64,000 nucleotides of DNA from Flavobacterium gelidilacus DSM 15343 (lineage in GTDB: Bacteria; Bacteroidota; Bacteroidia; Flavobacteriales; Flavobacteriaceae). The notes under the pieces are model-generated. The model was not told the origin of the DNA, searched no databases, and saw only the letters and a program-made list of their open reading frames with translations. Location: positions 1-64,000 of the forward strand of contig NZ_AUGN01000014.1 of the NCBI RefSeq assembly GCF_000422685.1, written 5' to 3'. Shown here piece by piece: positions 44,920-52,627 of the stretch (positions are counted from its first letter, which is position 1; every line of letters begins with the position of its first letter). A program made the position numbers and the translations under genes.

Positions 44920-45709
44920 TAGTACTTCAGAAATAGAATTAATTTATACTGTCATTTATGCATTTGGGGCATTTTTTTTAATGGCTATAGCTGTTGTTGT
45001 ATTTATATATTATGCTCGAAAAAAAATTATTCAAAAAGAATTAGAAAAGAAAAATTTAGAAATTGCTTACCAAAAAGAGATGCTCAATGCAGCTATTTTA
45101 ACTCAAGAAAAAGAGCGTAAAAGAATTGCAAGAGATTTACATGATGATATTAGTTCAAAAATTAATATAATTTCATTGAATAGCCATTTTTTGAATGTTA
45201 AAGACCTATCTGAAACCGAAATAAAACAAATTACATCAAATATTATTGATGTTTCTGCAAAAGTTTTAGAAAGCACTAGAAGAATATCACATGATTTATT
45301 ACCACCTATTTTTGAAGAATTTGGAATTCATGTAGCTATAGAAGAACTTTGTACAAATTATTCTAATGGTAATTTACTTGAAATAGAGTATCAAAATCCA
45401 TACAAACAAAATGTTTTTGATGAAATAGATAAAAATAATCATTTGCATCTATTTAGAATTTTGCAAGAACTCGTTAATAATTCAATAAGACACGGTAAAG
45501 CCACAAAAATTAAAATTGAATTAAATAAAAATAAAAGTAACCGTATATTAACTTATGAAGATAACGGAATAGGTTTTGATGATACTTATGAGTCTAATAA
45601 AAAAGGTTTAGGTATGAAGAATATTGAAAGTAGGGTAGAGTTTCTAAATGCAAATTTTAAAATAGAAAGTGTTGTAAATCAAGGAGTAAAAATAGTTTTA
45701 AATTTTTAA
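44912..45709 (+). CDS. Sensor histidine kinase, HisKA_3 type
   Basis: A 265-residue kinase with one N-terminal membrane helix (about 11-34), a coiled-coil linker, a HisKA_3 dimerisation domain with the phospho-accepting H77 in RIARDLHDDISS, and a HATPase domain (ELVNNSIRHGKATKIK, EDNGIGF, KGLGMKNIESRVEFLN). There is no periplasmic sensor domain, so it probably senses through the membrane or a partner. A start farther up (TTG at 44870) is possible, but the ATG at 44912 avoids a long overlap. It pairs with the response regulator 3 nt downstream. Confidence 0.92.
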   Translation: MNNSTSEIELIYTVIYAFGAFFLMAIAVVVFIYYARKKIIQKELEKKNLEIAYQKEMLNAAILTQEKERKRIARDLHDDISSKINIISLNSHFLNVKDLSETEIKQITSNIIDVSAKVLESTRRISHDLLPPIFEEFGIHVAIEELCTNYSNGNLLEIEYQNPYKQNVFDEIDKNNHLHLFRILQELVNNSIRHGKATKIKIELNKNKSNRILTYEDNGIGFDDTYESNKKGLGMKNIESRVEFLNANFKIESVVNQGVKIVLNF

Positions 45710-45712
45710 AGT

Positions 45713-46399
45713 ATGAATGAAATTGTGAAAATTACACTAGCAGATGATGAAGTTCTATTTAGAAAAGGAGTTTTATTCATGCTTGAACGAGAGAAAAATA
45801 TTGAGATTGTCTTTGAAGCTTCAAATGGTGAAGAGTTACTTACTTATTTAAATGATAATCAAGAAAACCTTCCCGATATAATCTTAATGGATTTAAAAAT
45901 GCCTCTTTTAAATGGAGTAGAAGCCACAAAAAAAGTGCACAAAAAATTCCCTGCGATTAAAATAATAGCTTTGACTAGTTATGATACTAAACCTTTTATT
46001 ATTAATATGATACAAGAAGGTGCTTGTTCTTATTTGGTTAAAAATGCTTCGCCAAATGATATGATTCATACGATAAATGAAGTTGCTTCAAAGGGTTTTT
46101 ATTATAATGATTTAATAATGAGTATTATTCAAGAAGGATTAATTTTTGGAACTAAAAAAACAAAAAGTAGCTTTGATGAAGAATATCTTACTACTAGAGA
46201 AAAAGAAATTTTAGAATTGGTTTGTCAACAATATAGTACCAACGAAATTGCCGATATATTATTCATAAGTCCCAGAACTGTCGATGGTCATCGTAATAAT
46301 TTATTATTAAAAACAGAATCAAAAAACATTGCTGGATTAGTAGTGTATGCAATTCAAAATGATGTAGTTAATTTAAAAAACATTACGAATCGAATTTAA
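45713..46399 (+). CDS. NarL/LuxR-type response regulator
   Basis: A 228-residue response regulator. The receiver domain has the acidic pair at residues 11-12 and the phospho-acceptor D60 in IILMDLKMPLLNG, with the Thr/Lys region (LTSY, LVKNAS). The C-terminal LuxR-type helix-turn-helix is LTTREKEILELVCQQYSTNEIADILFISPRTVDGHRNNLLLKT. It is the partner of the kinase upstream; targets are unknown. Confidence 0.94.
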   Translation: MNEIVKITLADDEVLFRKGVLFMLEREKNIEIVFEASNGEELLTYLNDNQENLPDIILMDLKMPLLNGVEATKKVHKKFPAIKIIALTSYDTKPFIINMIQEGACSYLVKNASPNDMIHTINEVASKGFYYNDLIMSIIQEGLIFGTKKTKSSFDEEYLTTREKEILELVCQQYSTNEIADILFISPRTVDGHRNNLLLKTESKNIAGLVVYAIQNDVVNLKNITNRI

Positions 46400-46597
46400 A
46401 TTAAAAATAGTCAAACATGCATTTTATGTTATAGAAAAATGTATAAAGTTTTAATGTTTTACTAGTTTTTATATCAAGTTTAAGTTAAGTAGGAATTTTT
46501 CATGATCTTTTAATAAGCTAAAGTTTCTGTTTATAAAAAAGAGAAAATATAACTATTATAAGGCAATATTTCCTGTTTCACAAACCATTTCTAAAAA

Positions 46598-46629
46598 CTG
46601 TTTTTTTAAAACCAATTTTTATATCTTTG
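46598..46629 (+). promoter_or_regulatory. Promoter of the GATase-like gene
   Basis: A perfect -7 box TATCTTTG lies at 46622-46629, with CTG (weak -33) 21 bp before it. The start codon (TTG) is at 46646, giving a short leader. Confidence 0.45.
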
Positions 46630-46645
46630 GATAAATATAACTATT

Positions 46646-47911
46646 TTGAAAAATTCATTATACATACTTTTTTTATTATTTACCATTTCAGCAAAAGCAT
46701 CTTTTGTTTTAATTCCAATGGAAGCTGAAGGGCAACAAAACCACCTTAAAGCATATGGAATTACATATTGGGCTTTAGAAAAAAATTACAAAGTCAATTG
46801 GTTGTTGAATTATCGTGGAGGTTCATTTTTGTTTCCTGATGCCGAAGAAATTCGTAAAGAATGTCAAATTAGAGGCGTAACTTTTGAAATTTTATCTGAT
46901 GGACAAACGGCAACAATTTTAGAAGAAATTAGCAGTCCATCTCAAAATCAAGAAACCGTAATTTTAGAAAAAGCTCCCAAAATTGCAGTTTATACACCAA
47001 AAGGTAAAAAACCTTGGGACGATGCTGTAACAATGGTTCTGACTTATGCTGAAATTCCCTATACCGAAATTTATGATGAAGAAGTATTAAGTGATCAACT
47101 AATTTTATACGATTGGTTGCACTTGCATCATGAAGATTTTACAGGTCAATATGGAAAGTTTTTTTCGGCTTATAGAAATGCCCCTTGGTATATAGAACAA
47201 AAGAAAGATGCAGAAGCATTAGCTGCAAAATTGGGTTTTAGTAAAGTTTCTGAAGAAAAAAGAGCAGTTGCTATAAAAATCAGGGATTATGTAATTGGTG
47301 GTGGATTTATGTTTGCAATGTGTTCGGCAACGGATAGTTTTGATATTGCACTTTCTGCAGAAAACGTTGATATTTGTGAACCTATGTTTGATGGTGACGA
47401 AAGCGATGCTAATTATCAATCTAAAATTGATTACTCAAACACCTTTGCTTTTAAAGATTATATTTTAGAAAGAAGTCCAATGGTTTATGAGTTTTCTGAT
47501 ATTGATACAACAAATGATCATGGCAAAGGTGCACTTGCTATGGATAATGATTATTTTTCCTTAATGGAATATTCTGCAAAATGGGATCCAATTCCAACAA
47601 TGTTATGCCAAAATCACACTACTTTAGTGAAAGGTTTTATGGGACAAACGACCGCATTTGATGCTTCTAAAGTAAAATCAAATGTTTTGGTTATGGGTGA
47701 ATGTAAAATCAATGGCGAAGCTCGTTATATTCATGGCACCAAAGGAAAAGGAATGTTTACTTTTTATGGTGGTCACGATCCAGAAGATTTTCAGCATAGA
47801 GTAGGAGATGCTCCAACAGTTTTAGATTTGCATCCAAATTCTCCTGGTTATAGATTAATCTTAAATAATGTATTGTTTCCTGCAGCTAGAAAGAAAAAAC
47901 AGAAAACATAA
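46646..47911 (+). CDS. Exported class I glutamine-amidotransferase-like protein, function unknown
   Basis: A 421-residue protein with a signal peptide (residues 1-17, ending SAKA) and a flavodoxin/GATase-like fold: APKIAVYTPKGKKPWDDAVTMVLTYAEIPYTEIYDEEVL, then GGGFMFAMCSATDSFDIAL where the Cys sits at the nucleophile elbow, and GGHDPEDF. It lacks any asparagine synthetase catalytic domain. A TTG start gives an immediate signal peptide, and no ATG is available. Homologues are common in flavobacteria; the substrate is unknown. Confidence 0.78.
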   Translation: MKNSLYILFLLFTISAKASFVLIPMEAEGQQNHLKAYGITYWALEKNYKVNWLLNYRGGSFLFPDAEEIRKECQIRGVTFEILSDGQTATILEEISSPSQNQETVILEKAPKIAVYTPKGKKPWDDAVTMVLTYAEIPYTEIYDEEVLSDQLILYDWLHLHHEDFTGQYGKFFSAYRNAPWYIEQKKDAEALAAKLGFSKVSEEKRAVAIKIRDYVIGGGFMFAMCSATDSFDIALSAENVDICEPMFDGDESDANYQSKIDYSNTFAFKDYILERSPMVYEFSDIDTTNDHGKGALAMDNDYFSLMEYSAKWDPIPTMLCQNHTTLVKGFMGQTTAFDASKVKSNVLVMGECKINGEARYIHGTKGKGMFTFYGGHDPEDFQHRVGDAPTVLDLHPNSPGYRLILNNVLFPAARKKKQKT

Positions 47912-48047
47912 TAAGAGAAATATAGTAAAATTCCAGCTTTTAGGAAGTCTTTTATTTTGTGATTTAGAATCAACATAATAACCAATATTAAATCATTTTA
48001 GAAAAATATCCAATTAAAATCGTATTGTGATATTAAATTGCAAATTA

Positions 48048-49130
48048 ATGAATATAAAATTATCAAAATGGTTTCAGTTCGTAAAGCCTAACTTAATTTT
48101 TTTTAATAATGGTTTTTTTGAATTTCCATATTTAGCAAATACTCCTGAATTATTTATCGATTCAACCATAAAATCACCAGGAAGCAAACATGTTCTTGAA
48201 GATCAAGCTGTTTATAGAAATAATCCTTTTATTAAAGGAGAAATGCGCTATCGAAAAATAGAAGAAGGTTTGTGGCTTACTATCTCTAATGTAGAATTTA
48301 AATATAATGCATTAATTAAATCGGCTTATGATAAGAATATACCTAGTGAGCATTATTCAATTACATTTACTATTTTTGAAAGTGAAATTAAACTTCAAAA
48401 TGTTTTTATAAATAAAATGCCATTTTACAATAAGTTTTGGAGTTTCAAAAAACCAGGAACGGATGTAGGTGCTAGTTTTTATAAAGGTTCTAAATGCATA
48501 TTTTATATTTTTTACATAAGCCCAAGTTGGTTAGAAAAGCACGTGCCTCTTGAGAAATTAGATGCTGAGATTCCTTTTAAAAAGTTTCTAGATTCGGATA
48601 AAGGCTTTATTTCCTATCAAGATATTGTGCCTAATGCTGAAGTTTTTGCTCAAGAAATTTTACATACTTTTAAAACATTTAAAGACGATATTTTCAGTGA
48701 AACTATACTAAAAGCTCAGTCGTTAAGTTTTATTTCTGTATTTTTTAAAAATGTATTTGCTGATTTACGAGGCGAAAACTACCAAGAAAAGGGTAAAATC
48801 GATTACAAGTTAATTGCAAAATGCGAAAGTATGATAGCTTCAAATTTATCCTCTCAATTTATAGGGATTGAAACTCTTGCTCAAAAACTACATATATCTT
48901 CAACCAAACTAAAAATGGACTTTAAATCGGTATATGGTACTTCTATATTACAATATGTAATTGATAAAAAAATGCAATTAGCAATGCAACTTATCTTAAC
49001 AACAGATATGCAAATTAAATATATTGGAAACGAAGTTGGTTATGATAGTCCTAGTAAATTTAGTGCAGCATTTAAGAAAAAATACCAGAAACTTCCTTCT
49101 GATTTCCGTATAGAATCTACTGTAGATTAA
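48048..49130 (+). CDS. AraC-family transcriptional regulator
   Basis: A 360-residue regulator. The C-terminal double helix-turn-helix is typical: SSQFIGIETLAQKLHISSTKLKMDFKSVYGTSILQYVIDKKMQLAMQLILTTDMQIKYIGNEVGYDSPSKFSAAFKKKYQKLPSDFR. The N-terminal 250 residues show no recognised ligand domain. The frame begins at a GTG (48027), but the ATG at 48048 is preferred. Its target is unknown; the T9SS-tailed gene lies downstream on the same strand. Confidence 0.88.
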   Translation: MNIKLSKWFQFVKPNLIFFNNGFFEFPYLANTPELFIDSTIKSPGSKHVLEDQAVYRNNPFIKGEMRYRKIEEGLWLTISNVEFKYNALIKSAYDKNIPSEHYSITFTIFESEIKLQNVFINKMPFYNKFWSFKKPGTDVGASFYKGSKCIFYIFYISPSWLEKHVPLEKLDAEIPFKKFLDSDKGFISYQDIVPNAEVFAQEILHTFKTFKDDIFSETILKAQSLSFISVFFKNVFADLRGENYQEKGKIDYKLIAKCESMIASNLSSQFIGIETLAQKLHISSTKLKMDFKSVYGTSILQYVIDKKMQLAMQLILTTDMQIKYIGNEVGYDSPSKFSAAFKKKYQKLPSDFRIESTVD

Positions 49131-49247
49131 TTATTTATGTGCTTTAAAATGAAATATGTCTTAATGGGCTATCGTTTAGTCTGATTGGGCTACTCAAATT
49201 GTTCTTAAGAAATTACTTTTGCTTTTATAATATAAAACCTACTATTT

Positions 49248-49736
49248 ATGAAAACAAAAAAATTATTAACTTTTTTAACAATTGTGTTTTACTTAGGGAT
49301 GTCCAATTGTTATTCGCAACAGTCCCTTACTTCATCCGGAGGAGATTTAACTGGTTCAAACGGCTCCGTAGCTTACTCAATTGGACAAATAGCATATACT
49401 ACTAATACAGGTTCAAATGGTTCCGTTAGTCAAGGAGTTCAACAACCTTATGAAATTTCTGAAGTATTAGCTTCTGAAGATTTTTCAGAATTAGTAAATG
49501 ACTTAATTGTTTATCCAAATCCTTCAACAGATCTATTAATTATAAATATGTCTAATCGTAATGGATTAGAATTAGATTATACAATTATAGATATGACAGG
49601 TAAGGTTTTAAAATCTAAAAAAAATATTGAAAATGAAACAAACATTGTTGTTTCAGACCTGCCTTCATCAATCTATTTTTTAAAAATCACAAACAAAAAC
49701 AAAGAAGTTAAAACATTTAAAATCATTAAAAAATAA
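49248..49736 (+). CDS. Small T9SS-sorted secreted protein
   Basis: A 162-residue protein: signal peptide (ending NCYSQ), a short Ser/Gly-rich mature region (SLTSSGGDLTGSNGSVAYSIGQIAYTTNTGSNGSVSQGVQQPYEI) and a type A T9SS sorting domain (LIVYPNPSTDLLIINMSNRNGLELDYTIIDMTGKVLKSKK... IIKK). Very little sequence remains after processing. The repeat-like GSNGSV ... IGQIAYTTNTGSNGSVSQGVQQP segment is common in flavobacterial proteins that precede tail-fibre-like genes. It is followed 12 nt later by such a gene. Confidence 0.87.
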   Translation: MKTKKLLTFLTIVFYLGMSNCYSQQSLTSSGGDLTGSNGSVAYSIGQIAYTTNTGSNGSVSQGVQQPYEISEVLASEDFSELVNDLIVYPNPSTDLLIINMSNRNGLELDYTIIDMTGKVLKSKKNIENETNIVVSDLPSSIYFLKITNKNKEVKTFKIIKK

Positions 49737-49748
49737 AACAAAATAATT

Positions 49749-50516
49749 ATGAAAAAAATATACACTTTAATCGCAATACTTATTGTTTCATTAAGCACTT
49801 ATGCACAAACTCCTGAAAAAATGAGTTATCAGGCAGTTATAAGAAATACTGCTGGAAATTTAGTAGTTTCAACTTCAGTTGGAATGCAAATATCTATTTT
49901 ACAAGGTTCTTCAACAGGAACTGCTGTATATGTAGAGTCACAAACACCAACTACAAATGCAAATGGATTAATCAGTATTGAAATTGGTAGTGGAACTGTA
50001 GTTTCGGGGACATTTAATACTATAGCTTGGTCATCAGGTAATTACTATATTAAAACGGAAGTTGACCCTACAGGAGGAGCTAATTATACTATTACAGGGA
50101 CAACTCAATTATTAAGTGTACCTTATGCTTTGCAAGCAAAAAAAGTTGAAAATGTAACTACTATTTCAGGAACTATTAATATTTCAGGTCCTGGAGTTTA
50201 TCAGATAGTTTATGGGAATGGTTATAGAGGTATTGGTACAATGAGCTGTAGTATTGATCAAGTGCCAAATGGAATTTGGAATTCAGGAGGAACAATTGCT
50301 TTTAGTCAGAACGGAAATACACAGGATTATCTATTAAACGTAGTGGAATATCAATTATACTCTGGAGGTGCCATAGATGCAGTGCTTCGTCCATTAAATA
50401 ATAATAATTATGATAATGTTGGGTCAAATATTGACGGTCGTGTTGAAGTAGAAGTATTAAGTATTTCACAACCATCAGTTCTAAGATGGTCACTAACTGT
50501 TTACCCTGCTAACTAA
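49749..50516 (+). CDS. Secreted tail-fibre-like protein, function unknown
   Basis: A 255-residue protein with a signal peptide (residues 1-19, ending TYAQ). The N-terminal module TPEKMSYQAVIRNTAGNLVVSTSVGMQISILQGSSTGTAVYVESQTPTTNANGLISIEIGSG is a recurring flavobacterial domain in front of diverse C-termini. It ends with LLSVPYALQAKKVENV. The remainder (about 150-255) is beta-rich and unassigned. It has no T9SS tail of its own. With the preceding T9SS-tailed gene it probably forms a surface structure. Confidence 0.82.
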   Translation: MKKIYTLIAILIVSLSTYAQTPEKMSYQAVIRNTAGNLVVSTSVGMQISILQGSSTGTAVYVESQTPTTNANGLISIEIGSGTVVSGTFNTIAWSSGNYYIKTEVDPTGGANYTITGTTQLLSVPYALQAKKVENVTTISGTINISGPGVYQIVYGNGYRGIGTMSCSIDQVPNGIWNSGGTIAFSQNGNTQDYLLNVVEYQLYSGGAIDAVLRPLNNNNYDNVGSNIDGRVEVEVLSISQPSVLRWSLTVYPAN

Positions 50517-50547
50517 ATATTTTTTAGGGATTTCGTATTTTTTTGAG

Positions 50548-50577
50548 AAAAGAGTCAGTATTTACTGGCTCTTTTTT
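50548..50577 (+). terminator. Terminator of the 49248-50516 operon
   Basis: AAAAGAGTCAGTA and TACTGGCTCTTTT pair (one G-T wobble), followed by a T-run. Confidence 0.85.
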
Positions 50578-51223
50578 GTTTACCTTTAAGTTAGAATAAC
50601 TTTATTTTTTATTTATTTATTTATGAAATAATTAAAGGTTATTTATTTTTTTAAAAAAACCTCTTGATTTTGATTGTTTTTTTTGAGTTTTATTTAATGA
50701 TTTGACAAATAGTGTAAAAATAATACAAGTTTTTTGTTAAAAATAATCATTTATTACGGTTAAACCTTTTTTGTATTACATAAAACCCTCATTCATGATA
50801 TTAGTACTTGCAATGTATTAATTTTTAGTTGTAGTTTTAACATATCAAAAACAAACAAACAATTATTTAGTCATGAAAAAGCAAACAACACACCAAAAAC
50901 AAAATGCTTTTTTTCAAATCGAAAAAAACGAATTTGTAAACTATCATTATAAAATTTATCGAGTCAAAAAAAAGCGATAAATTCTACTTTATTAATTTCA
51001 GAATTATTCCCAAATCTACTATCAATTTCTGTTTGAAGAAATATTTTACTTTTTTGTGTCCCTTACATAAATAAGCTGAATTAAATCCTCGAGGTCAAAT
51101 AGTTAAAGATACCTTATTTTATTTTTATATCAATTTTTTTGCTAAAGAAATTTGGCACAGAATTCTAGTACCCAAAACAAACTTAACAATTAGACTTTTA
51201 TAGTCCCAAAAAATACTATTCTC
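50578..51223. other. 646-bp AT-rich gap before the RCC1-repeat gene
   Basis: Very AT-rich DNA containing one 35-codon open frame (50873-50980, listed separately) preceded by an A/C-rich leader AAACAAACAAACAATTATTTAGTC. No tRNA, riboswitch or terminator is evident. The remainder probably contains the promoter and leader of the RCC1-repeat gene. Confidence 0.5.
50873..50980 (+). CDS. Possible short basic peptide (35 residues)
   Basis: An ATG-started 35-codon frame, MKKQTTHQKQNAFFQIEKN..., ending in basic KKKR. It is preceded by a leader of repeated ACAAACAAAC, which often precedes flavobacterial starts. The composition (Lys, Gln, Asn) is not unlike real small flavobacterial proteins, but there is no recognised family and chance cannot be excluded. 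Confidence 0.4.
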   Translation: MKKQTTHQKQNAFFQIEKNEFVNYHYKIYRVKKKR

Positions 51224-52489
51224 ATGAAAAATCTACTTACTATATCGATCCTTGCATTAACATTATCTTTAAATGCACAAAATTTTGAAAGTTACTCATT
51301 CAGTGGTGGTCACACTACAGCAAAAAAATCTGATGGAACTCTTTGGGGTTGGGGCTATGCGTCTTCAGGTCAACTGGCAACTTTAAGTCAAAACGAACCT
51401 AAACCAGTTAAACTAAGCGAAGAAAAAGATTGGAAAACAGTTCAAACAGGAATTAAAAATACATTTGCTATCAAACAAGACGGAACACTTTGGGCTTGTG
51501 GAAGTAACGAATATGGTGCTTTAGGAATTAATTCTGAAGAACAAGTTGTTGAATACTTTCATCAAGTTGGTGAAGATTCAAACTGGATTAAAGTTGCACC
51601 ATCTTATTTGTTTACTGTTGGTATAAAAGCAGACGGAACAATTTGGGCTTGGGGTCAAAATGATTCAAACCAAATGGGAAATAAAACAAAAAGCGCACAA
51701 GAATTATCACCTATTCAAATTGGAGAAGCTTCTAATTGGATTGACATTGCAACTACAACAAATAAAACGGCTTTTGCAATAAAAGAAGATGGAACAATAT
51801 GGGGTTGGGGTTTAAATGATTCTAATTTAATAGTTGCAGATTCAAGAGTTGGAAACACTTATTTACCAACACAAGTTAATAATGATAAAGACTGGGTTAG
51901 AATTGAAGGTGGAAAAAACCATGTTATTGCTCAAAAAACTGACGGAACAATTTGGGCTTGGGGAGAATCTAGTATGGGTCAATTAGGAAGTGGTGATTTA
52001 GTTACTTACACAAACAGACCACAATTAGTTTCTGCTGATAAATGGATTGATTTCTCTGCTGGATTTGCTGTTTCTTATGCCGTTAAAAACGACGGAACAT
52101 TATGGGCTTGGGGAAGAAATAACTTCGGACAACTTGGTGATGGAACTACAGAAAATCGTAATGTGCCAGTACAAATTGGAACTGATAAAAACTGGAAAAC
52201 TGTTCAAGCAAAAGGATTTCAAGCAACTATGTTGACTAAAGCTGACGGGAGTATTTGGTATATGGGATGGAATACATTTGGTTCATTTGGTAACGGAACT
52301 TATACTAATGCAATGGTTCCAACTAAAAATGACAACCTTAATTTATTAAATACACCTCAATACAATCATAGAGAAGTTCTAGCAGCAAACAAAAAAGCTA
52401 AAGGAAGAATGCAAGAGAAAGATTTACAAGCTAACTTAGATGCTGCAATTAAAAGTAAAAATGAAGTTACAGTTCTAGATAAAAATTAA
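51224..52489 (+). CDS. Exported RCC1-repeat beta-propeller protein
   Basis: A 421-residue protein with a signal peptide (residues 1-18, ending LNAQ) and about six to seven RCC1 repeats of about 50 residues, each with the core K-x-DGT-x-W-x-WG (GTLWGWG, GTLWACGSNEYGALG, GTIWAWGQNDSNQMG, GTIWGWGLNDS, GTIWAWGESSMGQLG, GTLWAWGRNNFGQLGDG, GSIWYMGWNTFG). These form a seven-bladed propeller. After it a charged C-terminal helix (AANKKAKGRMQEKDLQANLDAAIKSK) replaces the usual T9SS tail. Binding partner unknown; probably periplasmic or surface. Confidence 0.88.
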   Translation: MKNLLTISILALTLSLNAQNFESYSFSGGHTTAKKSDGTLWGWGYASSGQLATLSQNEPKPVKLSEEKDWKTVQTGIKNTFAIKQDGTLWACGSNEYGALGINSEEQVVEYFHQVGEDSNWIKVAPSYLFTVGIKADGTIWAWGQNDSNQMGNKTKSAQELSPIQIGEASNWIDIATTTNKTAFAIKEDGTIWGWGLNDSNLIVADSRVGNTYLPTQVNNDKDWVRIEGGKNHVIAQKTDGTIWAWGESSMGQLGSGDLVTYTNRPQLVSADKWIDFSAGFAVSYAVKNDGTLWAWGRNNFGQLGDGTTENRNVPVQIGTDKNWKTVQAKGFQATMLTKADGSIWYMGWNTFGSFGNGTYTNAMVPTKNDNLNLLNTPQYNHREVLAANKKAKGRMQEKDLQANLDAAIKSKNEVTVLDKN

Positions 52490-52509
52490 ATAATTGTTTG
52501 TTTTGATAA

Positions 52510-52543
52510 AAAACCCAAATTCTAATTACTGAATTTGGGTTTT
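52510..52543. terminator. Terminator after the RCC1-repeat gene
   Basis: AAAACCCAAATTC pairs with GAATTTGGGTTTT, followed by a T-run. Confidence 0.85.
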
Positions 52544-52627
52544 TGTTTTTATAATATGATTAAATGAATCTTCGTTTTCTTTAAATAAATTTTCACTTTT
52601 AGAATTATCTAAAATTTTATATAATTT

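Noticed and set aside
46646..47911. Asparagine synthetase B assignment
   Set aside because: No AsnB ATP-pyrophosphatase domain and no N-terminal Cys glutaminase; only a GATase-like core with a signal peptide.
51152..51168. TTGGCAC as a possible sigma-54 -24 element
   Set aside because: No TTGC-type -12 element follows at the required spacing.
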